From the NCBI RefSeq assembly GCF_030269445.1, contig NZ_BSTJ01000009.1, positions 372,001 to 436,000 of the forward strand: DNA of 64,000 nt, written 5' to 3'. Below are positions 25,557 to 32,646 of the stretch, piece after piece. A program made the translations under genes and the position numbers. This DNA is from Actinoallomurus iriomotensis (GTDB lineage: Bacteria > Actinomycetota > Actinomycetes > Streptosporangiales > Streptosporangiaceae). The notes below the pieces were generated by a model, which was given only the letters and a program-made list of their open reading frames with translations, did not search any database and had not been told where the DNA came from. Position 1 is the first letter of the stretch. Each line of letters opens with the position of its first letter.

Positions 25557-26063
25557 CTAGAAGAAGCCGAAGAAGCGATCCCACCAGCTCGGCTGCCCGT
25601 GCGGTTCGCGACCAAGCCGAAAAAGTCGGCTCTGTCCGTCGTAGCGGCGGTCCAAGAGCTCTTCGGGCACGGCGACGAATCCCGCGTCGTGTACAGCGCG
25701 TTGCACCTTGGCCAGATCCTTGCCGTCCAGATCACCGAGCGCCTGTGCCTCGTCCAGGCCGAGGTAGGCACCAGGGTTCTCTGCGGTCACCAGCGCGAGC
25801 GGCTCGAACTTGCTCACGCACACGATGATCCTCGTCCCGTGCACGGTCGCTGTCGCGGGGATCTCGACGCGGCCGTACTCGCTGGAGTCCTGGTTGTTCC
25901 CCTCCGCCGGGCAACGGGTGCCGAAAGCACTCTCCAGGCCGGACGCAAGACGTTTCAAGGAAGCGGCAGCCTTGCTGTTGCTGTAGTCCGAGGGCCACTC
26001 CAACCACTCGGGATCATCGAGTCGATGTAGCAGCGCCACGAGGTCCGATTCATCCGTCGCCAC
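25557..26063 (-). CDS. Hypothetical protein, 168 aa (cassette cargo)
   Basis: GTG 26063 with GAGGCTGG upstream is the preferred start, since the longer open frame runs through the att core and arm repeats. The soluble protein has a helical N-terminal part (DLVALLHRLDDPEWLEWPSD), a beta-rich middle (ATVHGTRIIVCVSKFE) and a C-terminal SWWDRFFGFF. I cannot name a family. The size and Trp-rich end resemble actinobacterial immunity-type proteins, but this is impression only. Confidence 0.55.
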   Translation of the reverse strand: MATDESDLVALLHRLDDPEWLEWPSDYSNSKAAASLKRLASGLESAFGTRCPAEGNNQDSSEYGRVEIPATATVHGTRIIVCVSKFEPLALVTAENPGAYLGLDEAQALGDLDGKDLAKVQRAVHDAGFVAVPEELLDRRYDGQSRLFRLGREPHGQPSWWDRFFGFF

Positions 26064-26144
26064 CAGCCCAGCCTCGCACGGCCGAGTTATCTGCAACAGC
26101 GGACCCGACGCCCTCTTCCAGCTTCGTAGCGACACCAGGGTTGT

Positions 26145-26261
26145 CAGCTTGGGAAGCGTAGGGATCTCGGCCGTCACGGGCGCTGACCTGGGCGTCGGTG
26201 TGCTCGTGAGTGACCGGCGTTGAACCTTGATCACCGGGGCTAATGGCACGCTAATGGCACG
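26145..26261. repeat. att junction c: minimal core + P' arm
   Basis: Only CAGCTTGGGAA of the tRNA core remains (26145-26155); its left side is unrelated DNA. The right side has the full 83-base spacer and the double arm repeat (26239-26261). The truncated copy suggests strand exchange occurs within the anticodon stem-loop. Confidence 0.65.
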
Positions 26262-26287
26262 GACGGTCCGTCGCGCACAGCGGTGAG

Positions 26288-26647
26288 TCATCCGCTCCCG
26301 TCGTTTGACAGCAGCGCCCAGATACAGCTCTCAGGCTGGAGCGATGGGTGATTGGCTACGAGGAGAGTCCGTTGTCCTCTGATCTCGCTCGCCTCGTTGA
26401 CGGCCGGCATCATCTCCGCATCCCCGATCGGGTGTATCTGGCCGTCTCGCCGGCGGAGCTCAAGCCGCTCGCCGGGGTTCCAGTCTCCCGAGCGCCAATG
26501 CCCCATCAACGCGGCCTTCCCGTAAGGCACCGGGGTGACTCGCTTGACCCGAAAATGGAATGGCCCGCCCTGACCACGGCGGGCAGCGGAATAGCGCTCC
26601 CCGCACTCACACCGTCGCTCCCACCACGTCGATGGCTCGTCGCCCAT
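26288..26647 (-). CDS. Hypothetical protein, 119 aa (cassette cargo)
   Basis: A small soluble protein starting at ATG 26647 with an early Cys pair (RRCECGERYS) resembling a half zinc ribbon. Mixed sequence with WRSGDWNPGERLELRRRDG follows. No family is recognised. It ends 27 bases after the arm repeat of junction c, so it is the cargo nearest to that site. Confidence 0.5.
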   Translation of the reverse strand: MGDEPSTWWERRCECGERYSAARRGQGGPFHFRVKRVTPVPYGKAALMGHWRSGDWNPGERLELRRRDGQIHPIGDAEMMPAVNEASEIRGQRTLLVANHPSLQPESCIWALLSNDGSG

Positions 26648-26698
26648 CCACCTAGCCTCTCGCCGATCGCACTGGCGCGCACCTGCGCGCAGCCCTCG

Positions 26699-26934
26699 CC
26701 TGCCTGGTCATCCAGTCTGCCGTCGTCCCACCCTCCGGGGAGCGGGCCAGGCCACGGTGGTGAAGGTGGAGCACTCCACGACTGAACGACCTTCGCCACC
26801 GTGGCCTGGTCTGCTCGGCTTGTCCTGGGACGAAGGCGGCCGGGATGACCAGGCTTCGACCTCAACCACCCACCCAGCTCAGCCCCGTCACCGCGGCCAT
26901 CCCGGAGCCTGAGGCCCCCGCCGGAGGCAAGAAC
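26699..26934. repeat. Cassette-internal repeat A, copy 3 (long form)
   Basis: About 235 bp closely matching 28700-28938. It starts near CCTGGTCATCC, contains an imperfect hairpin built on GGCCAGGCCACGG and CCGTGGCC-like halves, then CTGCTCGGCTTGTCCTGGG, and ends CCCCCGCCGGAGGC. It lies just before the minus-strand DUF4265 gene's stop. Confidence 0.65.
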
Positions 26935-26962
26935 CGGGGTATGTCGCCGGCTGTTTGTCTTG

Positions 26963-27418
26963 CTAGGAGTCGATCTCCCAAAAGAGCGCGCCGGCCTCTT
27001 CGAGGTCGCTGAGAGGGGCCGTCAGTGGTTGTGGGTCGGTTCCGGGCGGCAGGTCGACGGCCAGGTAGGTGCCTTGCAGCCATTCGTGGGCCAGTTCGGA
27101 GGCTGCGGCTTCGCGGTGGAGTAGTTCGTGGAGTTGGTTGAGTTGGGGGTGGTCCCTTACGAGCGCGACGCGCAGGGTGCGGTGACCTGATTTCTCGACC
27201 ACGGCGGAGACCAAGTGCTGGTCATCGATGGTCACGATGTCGCGGTGGCAGATGCCGTAGGTGAAGAACGGCAGGCAGGCGATTTGGAATCTCTGCGGCG
27301 TGAGCTGGTGGGTCCACAATTGCTCGCGCGAGCCGTCCTCCCGGTCGGACAGGTCCGCGTGGATCAGGTAGTTACTGGCCTCGCGGCCGATCGGGTTCTC
27401 ATGCGCGATGACGGTGAT
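26963..27418 (-). CDS. DUF4265 protein with apparent ATC start codon (cassette cargo)
   Basis: The reading frame encodes a DUF4265-like protein: TVIAHENPIGREASNYLIHA at the N terminus, LWTHQLTPQRFQIACLPFF and VVEKSGHRTLRVAL. Behind a perfect AGGAGG with 6-base spacing, the codon at 27416-27418 is ATC, preceded in frame by TGA. No ATG or GTG precedes the conserved N terminus; the first TTG (27319) would remove 33 residues. Either ATC initiates or an ATG was mutated. DUF4265 proteins are small and often found with toxin systems. Length with ATC is 151 residues. Function unknown. Confidence 0.6.
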   Translation of the reverse strand: MTVIAHENPIGREASNYLIHADLSDREDGSREQLWTHQLTPQRFQIACLPFFTYGICHRDIVTIDDQHLVSAVVEKSGHRTLRVALVRDHPQLNQLHELLHREAAASELAHEWLQGTYLAVDLPPGTDPQPLTAPLSDLEEAGALFWEIDS

Positions 27419-27514
27419 GGGTCACCTCCTAGTCGACGCTGGGACGGAGACATGTTCCAGCACTGGCGTGAGATCGCCAAGCGAGGATAGGCATCGGCAG
27501 CGAGCCAGCGTGGT

Positions 27515-27994
27515 TGGCCGCCCGATCGGCACGGCCGGAGGGACCGGCGCCCACGCCGCACGCCCGTAGGGCGTGCCGGAGCCGGCGACCAGCGGCGGCG
27601 CTTGCGTCGCCGCCTTGATCCATTACAGCGGAATTCGGCAATACACCGCACCAAGGTCGCGTCGGAAACCATGCCCCGTCGGTGGCTCGGCCACGAGGCA
27701 AGATGCTTCTCGGCCTGTCCAGCAACGCGCGCTGTGAAACGGCACGGGGATGCGAAGGGACCCTCTTGAGGCAGCCACCGGTGGAGGGCGTGGGGGGCGG
27801 AGCCCCTCACATCGGGGGTTCCAAGGGGTCGCCCCCCGGACCTGCACGAGCGGGTGACGGGAATCGAACCCCACTACCAGCTTGAGAAGCGTAGGGATCT
27901 CGGCCGTCACGGGCGCTGACCTGCTTGTTGGTGTGCTTGCTGGTAACCGCTATTGGCCCTTGTTCACCGGGGCTAATGGCACGCTAATGGCACG
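27515..27994. repeat. att junction d: tRNA-Gly flank + core + P' arm
   Basis: 27515-27640 and 27790-27849 match parts of the DNA downstream of the real tRNA-Gly, including the GCACGCCCGTAGGGCGTGC hairpin and a GGGGGCGGAGCCCC block. About 150 bp between them is different. The core 27850-27888 has one deletion and one change; the double arm repeat is at 27972-27994. Confidence 0.7.
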
Positions 27995-28002
27995 ACGGCT
28001 GT

Positions 28003-28150
28003 CTGGACCCGGCGGGCGGAACCTTCTGCTCTTTAGGTACTCAAACGATCTCCGAGGCTGTTCGGATCAGTCCGCAAGCTGGGCAGAACGTCGCTCCGGC
28101 TGTTCAGGGCCGTACGGCTGGCTTCAAGATCGTCCGCCCCCGCGGCTCCC
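28003..28150. repeat. Cassette-internal repeat C, copy 2
   Basis: Homologue of 24468-24610, again directly inside a P' arm, with about three quarters of the bases matching by eye. It indicates that modules starting at junctions b and d descend from related elements. Confidence 0.6.
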
Positions 28151-28164
28151 GCAGCCCGGGTTGC

Positions 28165-28650
28165 CTACAACGCACCCATGTCTTGAAGATCGTCAGGTAG
28201 AGGCAGGTCAAGGCCCTTTAGGAAGCGAGCAGTCTTGATCTCTACGAAGACTTCCGCGTCATCGACGTCCTCCGTGTCGTCTTCCTCATCTTCGTCTTCA
28301 TCTTCGGGCCAGTCGTCGTCACCGGCCAGGTAGAGTCGCAACTCCGCTTCTTTCGCGCTGCGCTGTATGTCGCCTGCCTCGTTCCTTAGCTCCCACCAGT
28401 CAGTCAGTCCCGCGGCTTCCCTAGCGACATCGGTTGGCTCCGAGGCTTTCGCATCCTCAAAGTAGGCGCGTGGCGTGTAACCGAGGAAGGCGACACCACT
28501 TCCGCTCCCAGGTGGGCCATAAGAGACCGTGGTGAAATCGCTGTCGTGGATGTCGACAAGGAGCCATAGTCCGGCTCCCGGCAGTGCACTGCCTGGTTCG
28601 TGACTAGACCACTGGCTACCGTCGAACAGGTACGCACCAAAAAATCCCAC
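28165..28650 (-). CDS. Hypothetical acidic cargo protein, 161 aa
   Basis: GTG 28650 with GAGGAGAGAC upstream is the best start. The N-terminal domain begins VGFFGAYLFDGSQW, continues with WLLVDIHDSDFTTVSYGPPG and VAFLGYTPRAYFED, and is followed by a strongly acidic run (DDWPEDEDEDEEDD at about 120-133). The protein ends FLKGLDLPLPDDLQDM. Similar short proteins occur in actinobacteria, but I know no function. The negative charge would suit binding a basic partner, such as a toxin. That is speculation. Confidence 0.6.
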   Translation of the reverse strand: MGFFGAYLFDGSQWSSHEPGSALPGAGLWLLVDIHDSDFTTVSYGPPGSGSGVAFLGYTPRAYFEDAKASEPTDVAREAAGLTDWWELRNEAGDIQRSAKEAELRLYLAGDDDWPEDEDEDEEDDTEDVDDAEVFVEIKTARFLKGLDLPLPDDLQDMGAL

Positions 28651-28699
28651 CGTCTCTCCTCGCTGCGAAGGTTCAGAAGGTATAGGTCCCGTGCGGTCA

Positions 28700-28938
28700 G
28701 CCCGCGGCCTGGTCATCCCGTCTGCCTTAGTCCCACCCGCCGGGGAGGGGGCCAGGCCCCAGGGGTGCAAGATGGAGCTCCCCGCGGAAGAACGACCTTG
28801 CCTCCCTGGGGTCTGGTCTGCTCGGCTTGTCCTGGGGTGAAGGCGGGCGGGGGATGACCAGGCTTCAACCTCAACCAGCTACCCAGCCCGACCTGGCGGT
28901 GCGGCTATCCCGGAGCCCGAGGCCCCCGCCGGAGGCGA
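28700..28938. repeat. Cassette-internal repeat A, copy 4 (long form)
   Basis: About 240 bp closely related to 26699-26934, with the same order of blocks and the terminal CCCCCGCCGGAGGC. It separates the two genes of this module. Confidence 0.65.
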
Positions 28939-28967
28939 TTGAACGGCAGCAGGGTCAGGGCAACTCG

Positions 28968-29252
28968 TTAGGGCCAGCTCACGTCGGGGATGTGCGCGTG
29001 GCTGTGGGTCTCCCCGCCGTTGCGGTCGTGGTCGTACTGGTGGCGGGCGAGCAGTTGCTCCCAGGCGTAGATCGGTGGGTACCAGCCGGTCAGGTATGCC
29101 GGGGCTACGCCGTGGATGTGCTGCAGGTGTTCGGCCAATGCCTTGATGCTGCGGGGATCGGTGCAGCGGGTGGGCACGTGAAACGGCCATTTGGGCTGGT
29201 CGCGGATGCAGCGCTGCCAGTGCTTCATGCGCGCCTCGGGGGTGGTGACCAT
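28968..29252 (-). CDS. Hypothetical protein, 94 aa (cassette cargo)
   Basis: Translation from ATG 29252 gives a small His/Trp-rich protein (HWQRCIRDQPKWPFHVPTRC, then ALAEHLQHIHGVAPAYLTGW and a HSHAHIP tail). Two Cys and several His could bind a metal, but no family is recognised. It sits between repeat A and the duplicated tRNA flank, the standard second-gene position of these modules. Confidence 0.5.
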   Translation of the reverse strand: MVTTPEARMKHWQRCIRDQPKWPFHVPTRCTDPRSIKALAEHLQHIHGVAPAYLTGWYPPIYAWEQLLARHQYDHDRNGGETHSHAHIPDVSWP

Positions 29253-29334
29253 GGCCGTCACGATAGGGCGGTCGGTGTCGGTGTTGAAGGTGCCGGCGGC
29301 GGGCCTTGGTGAGCGAGGGTCTTCGCTTCGTTGG

Positions 29335-29725
29335 GCCGTCCGATCGGCACGGCCGGAGGGACCGGCGCCCACGCCGCACGCCCGTAGGGCGTGCCAGAGC
29401 GGGCGGCTGCGGCGGCGCGCAGCGCCGGCGCCTTGATCCAAGACAGCATGATTCGGCAACACTGAGCAGCCGGTGCGAAAAAGAAAAGGCCCTCCTCGGG
29501 CAACAACCCGTGGGGGCGTGGGGGGCAGAGCCCCTCACATCGAGGGTTCCGGGGGTCGCCCCCCGGGCTGGCACTACGAGCGGGTGACGGGAATCGAACC
29601 CGCACTACCAGCTTGGGAAGCGTAGGGATCTCGGCCGTTACGGGCGCTGACCTGGTCATGCATGTGTCCGCGAGTGACCGCTGTTGACCCTTGGTGACCG
29701 GGGCTAATGGCACGTTAATGGCACG
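29335..29725. repeat. att junction e: tRNA-Gly flank + core + P' arm
   Basis: Nearly complete copy of the tRNA-Gly downstream flank (from CGATCGGCACGGCCGGAGGG), a perfect 40-base core (29580-29619), an 83-base spacer and the double arm repeat (29703-29725). Confidence 0.75.
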
Positions 29726-29837
29726 GGTAGTCGCTGGGGTATGAGGCACGCGACGCGTTCCTGCCGGCGGCTTCAGTGATGACTGCCGGGCGGTCGGCGA
29801 CAGACCCGGCTTCCACATGGCGTGGGAGCATGCCCGC

Positions 29838-30179
29838 ATGGTCGATGACGTCCGGCTGGAACTCGATACAACCGCCCATGGGGAAATCCGAGTAACACTG
29901 ATGTCTCCTTCGTGGGTGCTGCATGTCGAAGCTCCCCGTGCCGACCTTGAACGGTTGGCCGGTATCGCGGACGCCGACTGGAACGCACGTCGTTCTCTGG
30001 CTCTAGGAACCTGCACGAACGCGCGGGTGTACTGGTCTGCCGATCCTGACCCCAACGGGGCAGATCAGGCCACGATCCTCATCGGCCACGACGATGAGAC
30101 CTGGGATATCTGGATAAGAGTCCCCCAGGCGACCGTGCGCAAGATCGCCGAGCTGGCCGCCCAATTTCCCGGAGCCTGA
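29838..30179 (+). CDS. Hypothetical protein, 113 aa (cassette cargo)
   Basis: From ATG 29838: a small acidic alpha/beta protein (LELDTTAHGEIRVTLMSPSW, then GADQATILIGHDDETWDIWI, ending in an amphipathic helix). No known family. It is the only plus-strand first gene among the middle modules. Its size and acidity would suit an immunity-type protein, without direct evidence. Confidence 0.55.
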   Translation: MVDDVRLELDTTAHGEIRVTLMSPSWVLHVEAPRADLERLAGIADADWNARRSLALGTCTNARVYWSADPDPNGADQATILIGHDDETWDIWIRVPQATVRKIAELAAQFPGA

Positions 30180-30193
30180 TGGCACCAAGCGCC

Positions 30194-30326
30194 GGCCTGG
30201 TCTGCTCGGCTTGTCCTGGGACGTCGGCGGAGGGGATGACCCGGCTTCCACCTCAACCACTGATCCAGCTTGATGTGTGCGCCGGTGCGGGCCATCCCCG
30301 GGCCGGAGTGCTCCCGCCGGAGGCAT
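30194..30326. repeat. Cassette-internal repeat A, copy 5 (short form)
   Basis: About 130 bp containing CTGGTCTGCTCGGCTTGTCC, ATGACCCGGCTTCCACCTCA and the terminal CCGCCGGAGGC. It lies directly before the stop of the next minus-strand gene. Confidence 0.6.
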
Positions 30327-30328
30327 CC

Positions 30329-30604
30329 TTAGCCCAAGTTGCGGGGGGAGCGCGATTTCCGTATCAGTCGGATCAGACCGAGCACTAGGAAACTCGCAGT
30401 GGTTGCGATGAGCCCCCCAATCACGGCGCTCACGCTGTTCACATGATTTTCGGTCCATGACCATGACGCCACATAGTGGGGGAGGGCCAATGAGCAGACG
30501 ACGATCACCAACACAAACGTCGCTGTGAATGCGAGCCTGAGCGTACGGTCTTCGAGATTCCGCCGGCTCGGTCTTCGTCTGGGCTGAGGAGGGCGACTGT
30601 ACAT
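30329..30604 (-). CDS. Small two-helix membrane protein, 91 aa (cassette cargo)
   Basis: ATG 30604. A basic Pro/Arg-rich N terminus precedes two hydrophobic helices (LAFTATFVLVIVVCSLAL and VIGGLIATTASFLVLGLI) and a basic tail. No family is recognised. It resembles the product of the next module's second gene (32103-32312) in size and topology, though not obviously in sequence. Confidence 0.55.
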   Translation of the reverse strand: MYSRPPQPRRRPSRRNLEDRTLRLAFTATFVLVIVVCSLALPHYVASWSWTENHVNSVSAVIGGLIATTASFLVLGLIRLIRKSRSPRNLG

Positions 30605-30667
30605 GGCGGCACCTTTGGCGTCGGTTCGGTCGATGCTCGAATGCTAGCGGTGCGACATACTGTGCGT

Positions 30668-30994
30668 TGGGTCGCCCGATCGGCACGAGGCGTCGCCGCC
30701 TTGATCCAAGACAGCATGATTCGGCAACACTGAGCAGCCGGTGAGAAAGAGAAAAGCCCTCCTCGGGCAACAACCCGTGGGGGGCGTGGGGGGCGGAGCC
30801 CCTCACATCGGGGGTTCCAGGGGGCCGCCCCCCTGGGCCAGCACTGGAGCGGGTGACGGGAATCGAACCCGCACTACCAGCTTGGGAATCGTCCGGTTCC
30901 CCGAGACGATGGGAGCTGACCTGCGGGCGGCGGTGCTCGCGAGTGACCCCTGTTGACCCCTGATCACCGGGGTTAATGGCCCGCTAATGGCCCG
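30668..30994. repeat. att junction f: tRNA-Gly flank + core + P' arm
   Basis: Shortened tRNA-Gly flank (the hairpin part before CGTCGCCGCCTTGATCC is missing), a perfect 40-base core (30849-30888), an 83-base spacer of the second sequence type (TCGTCCGGTTCC, as at site b) and arm repeats with GCCC in place of GCAC (30972-30994). Confidence 0.75.
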
Positions 30995-31079
30995 AGGCGG
31001 CTTGCGCTACCGGCTCCGGAGGGCGGTAGCGTGCTTTGCGCCTACTGATGCTCTGACCTGCGACGCGGGGTGTCTTCGC

Positions 31080-31177
31080 GGCGAGTTGGCAGAGCCTGAA
31101 TCCGTAAATAGTCCGTAGCGCTGTGGACTGTAAATGTGTCGGCTTAGCCTACCCAGGTTCGAATCCTGGACCCGCCA
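31080..31177 (+). pseudogene. Degenerate tRNA-Tyr-like sequence (intact 3' part, poor 5' part)
   Basis: 31121-31177 reads like the 3' half of an actinobacterial tRNA-Tyr: CTGTAAA anticodon loop (GTA), long variable arm GTCGGCTTAGCCTAC, T arm CCAGGTTCGAATCCTGG and acceptor ACCCGCC. A GGCGAGT at 31080 could pair with the acceptor except for one mismatch. The D arm is not recognisable and the anticodon stem pairs badly, so it is probably a relic or an att site derived from another tRNA locus. Confidence 0.6.
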
Positions 31178-31188
31178 CACCAGTCAGA

Positions 31189-31225
31189 ACAGCCCCCGTC
31201 CAGCCCCAACGCTGTCGGGGGCTGT
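31189..31225 (+). terminator. Hairpin terminator downstream of the tRNA-Tyr-like sequence
   Basis: ACAGCCCCCG and CGGGGGCTGT form a perfect 10-bp stem with a 17-base loop. The position, 12 bases after the tRNA-like 3' end, matches a tRNA-operon terminator carried along with the tRNA fragment. Confidence 0.65.
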
Positions 31226-31358
31226 CTCATGTCCTGGTGATCGTTTTCCCCGATACGCACCCCATCGCCAGGCACGTCTGGCCGGATTCGGGCATCGTGT
31301 GGCAGGTGGTTCGCTTCGGGGTATTTGCTAAGGGCATCAAGCCAGACAGGGGAACCGT

Positions 31359-31958
31359 ATGCGCGCCACGGGGTATTCCTTCATAGCAGCTGATGCCCGA
31401 ACGCCATTACCACGTATGGCGCGTTCATGGTGGGCGTCCTGCCAGGCAGGTGTCGTGTCCGTCGGGGGCCTCTTTGCCGTGATCACCGTTGCGATGGTGA
31501 CGCATCGGAGTAGCCCGTGGGTGATGACGGCCGCGCTCGGTGGATTGGTGGTCGGGTTTACGGCGGTCGCGGCCTACGAGTGGTGGGTTGGGCGCAGACT
31601 GGGGATCGAGCTGAGTCGCCTGCACCTGATTGTCGTCGCCATGGGCTTGGTGCTCTGGCTGATGTACCAGACGTCTCCCGGAAGCCTGCCCTACGACCCG
31701 ACCTCAGCGCAGTTGTGTGCCTATGTCGGTCAGCGGCTAGACCGCGCTTGCCTAGTCAAGGCCGACGCGGCCCGGCTGCACAGTGACATCGCCTGGTGGT
31801 CGACTGGGACACTGATCGTAATCTTCGGCCTTATGGCCCGGCGCTCTCGCACCGCAGCCTGGGCGACCCCAGCCGTCGCGATCGCCGGCAGTGCCGTGGC
31901 CCTGTATTTCTTCGAGGTGTTCGTCCGGGATACGTCGGCAGGAGGTTTCCTCTTCTGA
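31359..31958 (+). CDS. Integral membrane protein, 199 aa (cassette cargo)
   Basis: ATG 31359 has AGGGGA at good spacing; ATG 31416 is an alternative. About five hydrophobic helices are visible (for example VVSVGGLFAVITVAMVTH, LIVVAMGLVLWLMY and ALYFFEVFV). A loop of about 35 residues holds two Cys (SAQLCAYVGQRLDRACLV). No family recognised. It belongs to the last cassette before the real tRNA-Gly. Confidence 0.6.
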   Translation: MRATGYSFIAADARTPLPRMARSWWASCQAGVVSVGGLFAVITVAMVTHRSSPWVMTAALGGLVVGFTAVAAYEWWVGRRLGIELSRLHLIVVAMGLVLWLMYQTSPGSLPYDPTSAQLCAYVGQRLDRACLVKADAARLHSDIAWWSTGTLIVIFGLMARRSRTAAWATPAVAIAGSAVALYFFEVFVRDTSAGGFLF

Positions 31959-31971
31959 CGGGCATCGCCCC

Positions 31972-32093
31972 GTGGTCGGCCTTCCGCCCCTTCGGCGTGG
32001 CTACGCCGCAGGCTTCCACCCCAACCCCGCGACAACCTCCACCAGGAGCACCATGCCCCCGGCCATCCCCGAGTCCGAGGCCCCCGCCGGAGG
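31972..32093. repeat. Cassette-internal repeat A, copy 6 (diverged)
   Basis: Retains GGCTTCCACCCCAACC, GGCCATCCCCGAGTCCGAGG and CCCCCGCCGGAGGC at its right end; the left half has diverged from the other copies. Confidence 0.55.
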
Positions 32094-32102
32094 CGTTTGA
32101 GG

Positions 32103-32312
32103 TCATCCACGCGGGCGCGTGCTGAAGATCCGTATGCTCCAGCTGACGATCAGGCCGAAGGATGCGGCCTTCAGAGGTGTGGCGTTCCCGATGAGGACGG
32201 TAAGTAGCACGGCGGCGATGACCGTGAGAACCGTAATGGTGATCGCCGTGCGCAGGGGCGGCGGCCGACGGTCCAGCCACCGGCCCAGCATCCGGTCATC
32301 GAGTCGGGTCAT
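32103..32312 (-). CDS. Small two-helix membrane protein, 69 aa (cassette cargo)
   Basis: ATG 32312. A short basic N terminus (TRLDDRMLGRWLDRRPP) precedes two hydrophobic helices (AITITVLTVIAAVLLTVLI and AASFGLIVSWSIRIF). Occupies the second-gene position of the last module, between repeat A and the tRNA-Gly flank. Function unknown. Confidence 0.5.
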   Translation of the reverse strand: MTRLDDRMLGRWLDRRPPPLRTAITITVLTVIAAVLLTVLIGNATPLKAASFGLIVSWSIRIFSTRPRG

Positions 32313-32398
32313 GGCCCGTAGGACGCTTCGCACGGATGCCACGGTCCATCTCCGGCAATGACGATACGCCTGCGGGCTCGGGCCGGACACGCATCGCG

Positions 32399-32646
32399 AT
32401 GGGTCGCCCGACCGGCACGGCCGAAGGGACCGGCGCCCACGTCGCACGCCCGTAGGGCGTGCCGGAGCGCACGGCCCGCGGCGGCATGAAGCGTCGCCGC
32501 CTTGATCCAAGACAGCATGATTCGGCAACACTGAGCAGCCGGTGAGAAAGAGAAAAGCCCTCCTCGGGCAACAACCCGTGGGGGGCGTGGGGGGCGGAGC
32601 CCCTCACATCGGGGGTTCCAGGGGGTCGCCCCCCTGGGCCAGCACG
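32399..32646. repeat. tRNA-Gly downstream flank (parent copy of the B repeat)
   Basis: This is the DNA 3' of the intact tRNA-Gly. It contains the GCACGCCC-GTA-GGGCGTGC hairpin, a GC-rich stem-loop around GGGGGCGGAGCCCC, and CCCTCCTCGGGC preceded by an A-rich stretch that reads as a terminator with U-run on the minus strand. It is copied wholly or partly at junctions a, d, e and f. Confidence 0.7.

Noticed and set aside
25557-26291. 244-residue version of the cassette gene ending at 25557
   Set aside because: Its first ~75 codons are the arm repeats, spacer and core of junction c; the GTG at 26063 with a ribosome site is more credible.
31080-31177. Functional tRNA-Tyr gene
   Set aside because: The D arm is not recognisable and the anticodon stem has mismatches, so I treat it as a relic.
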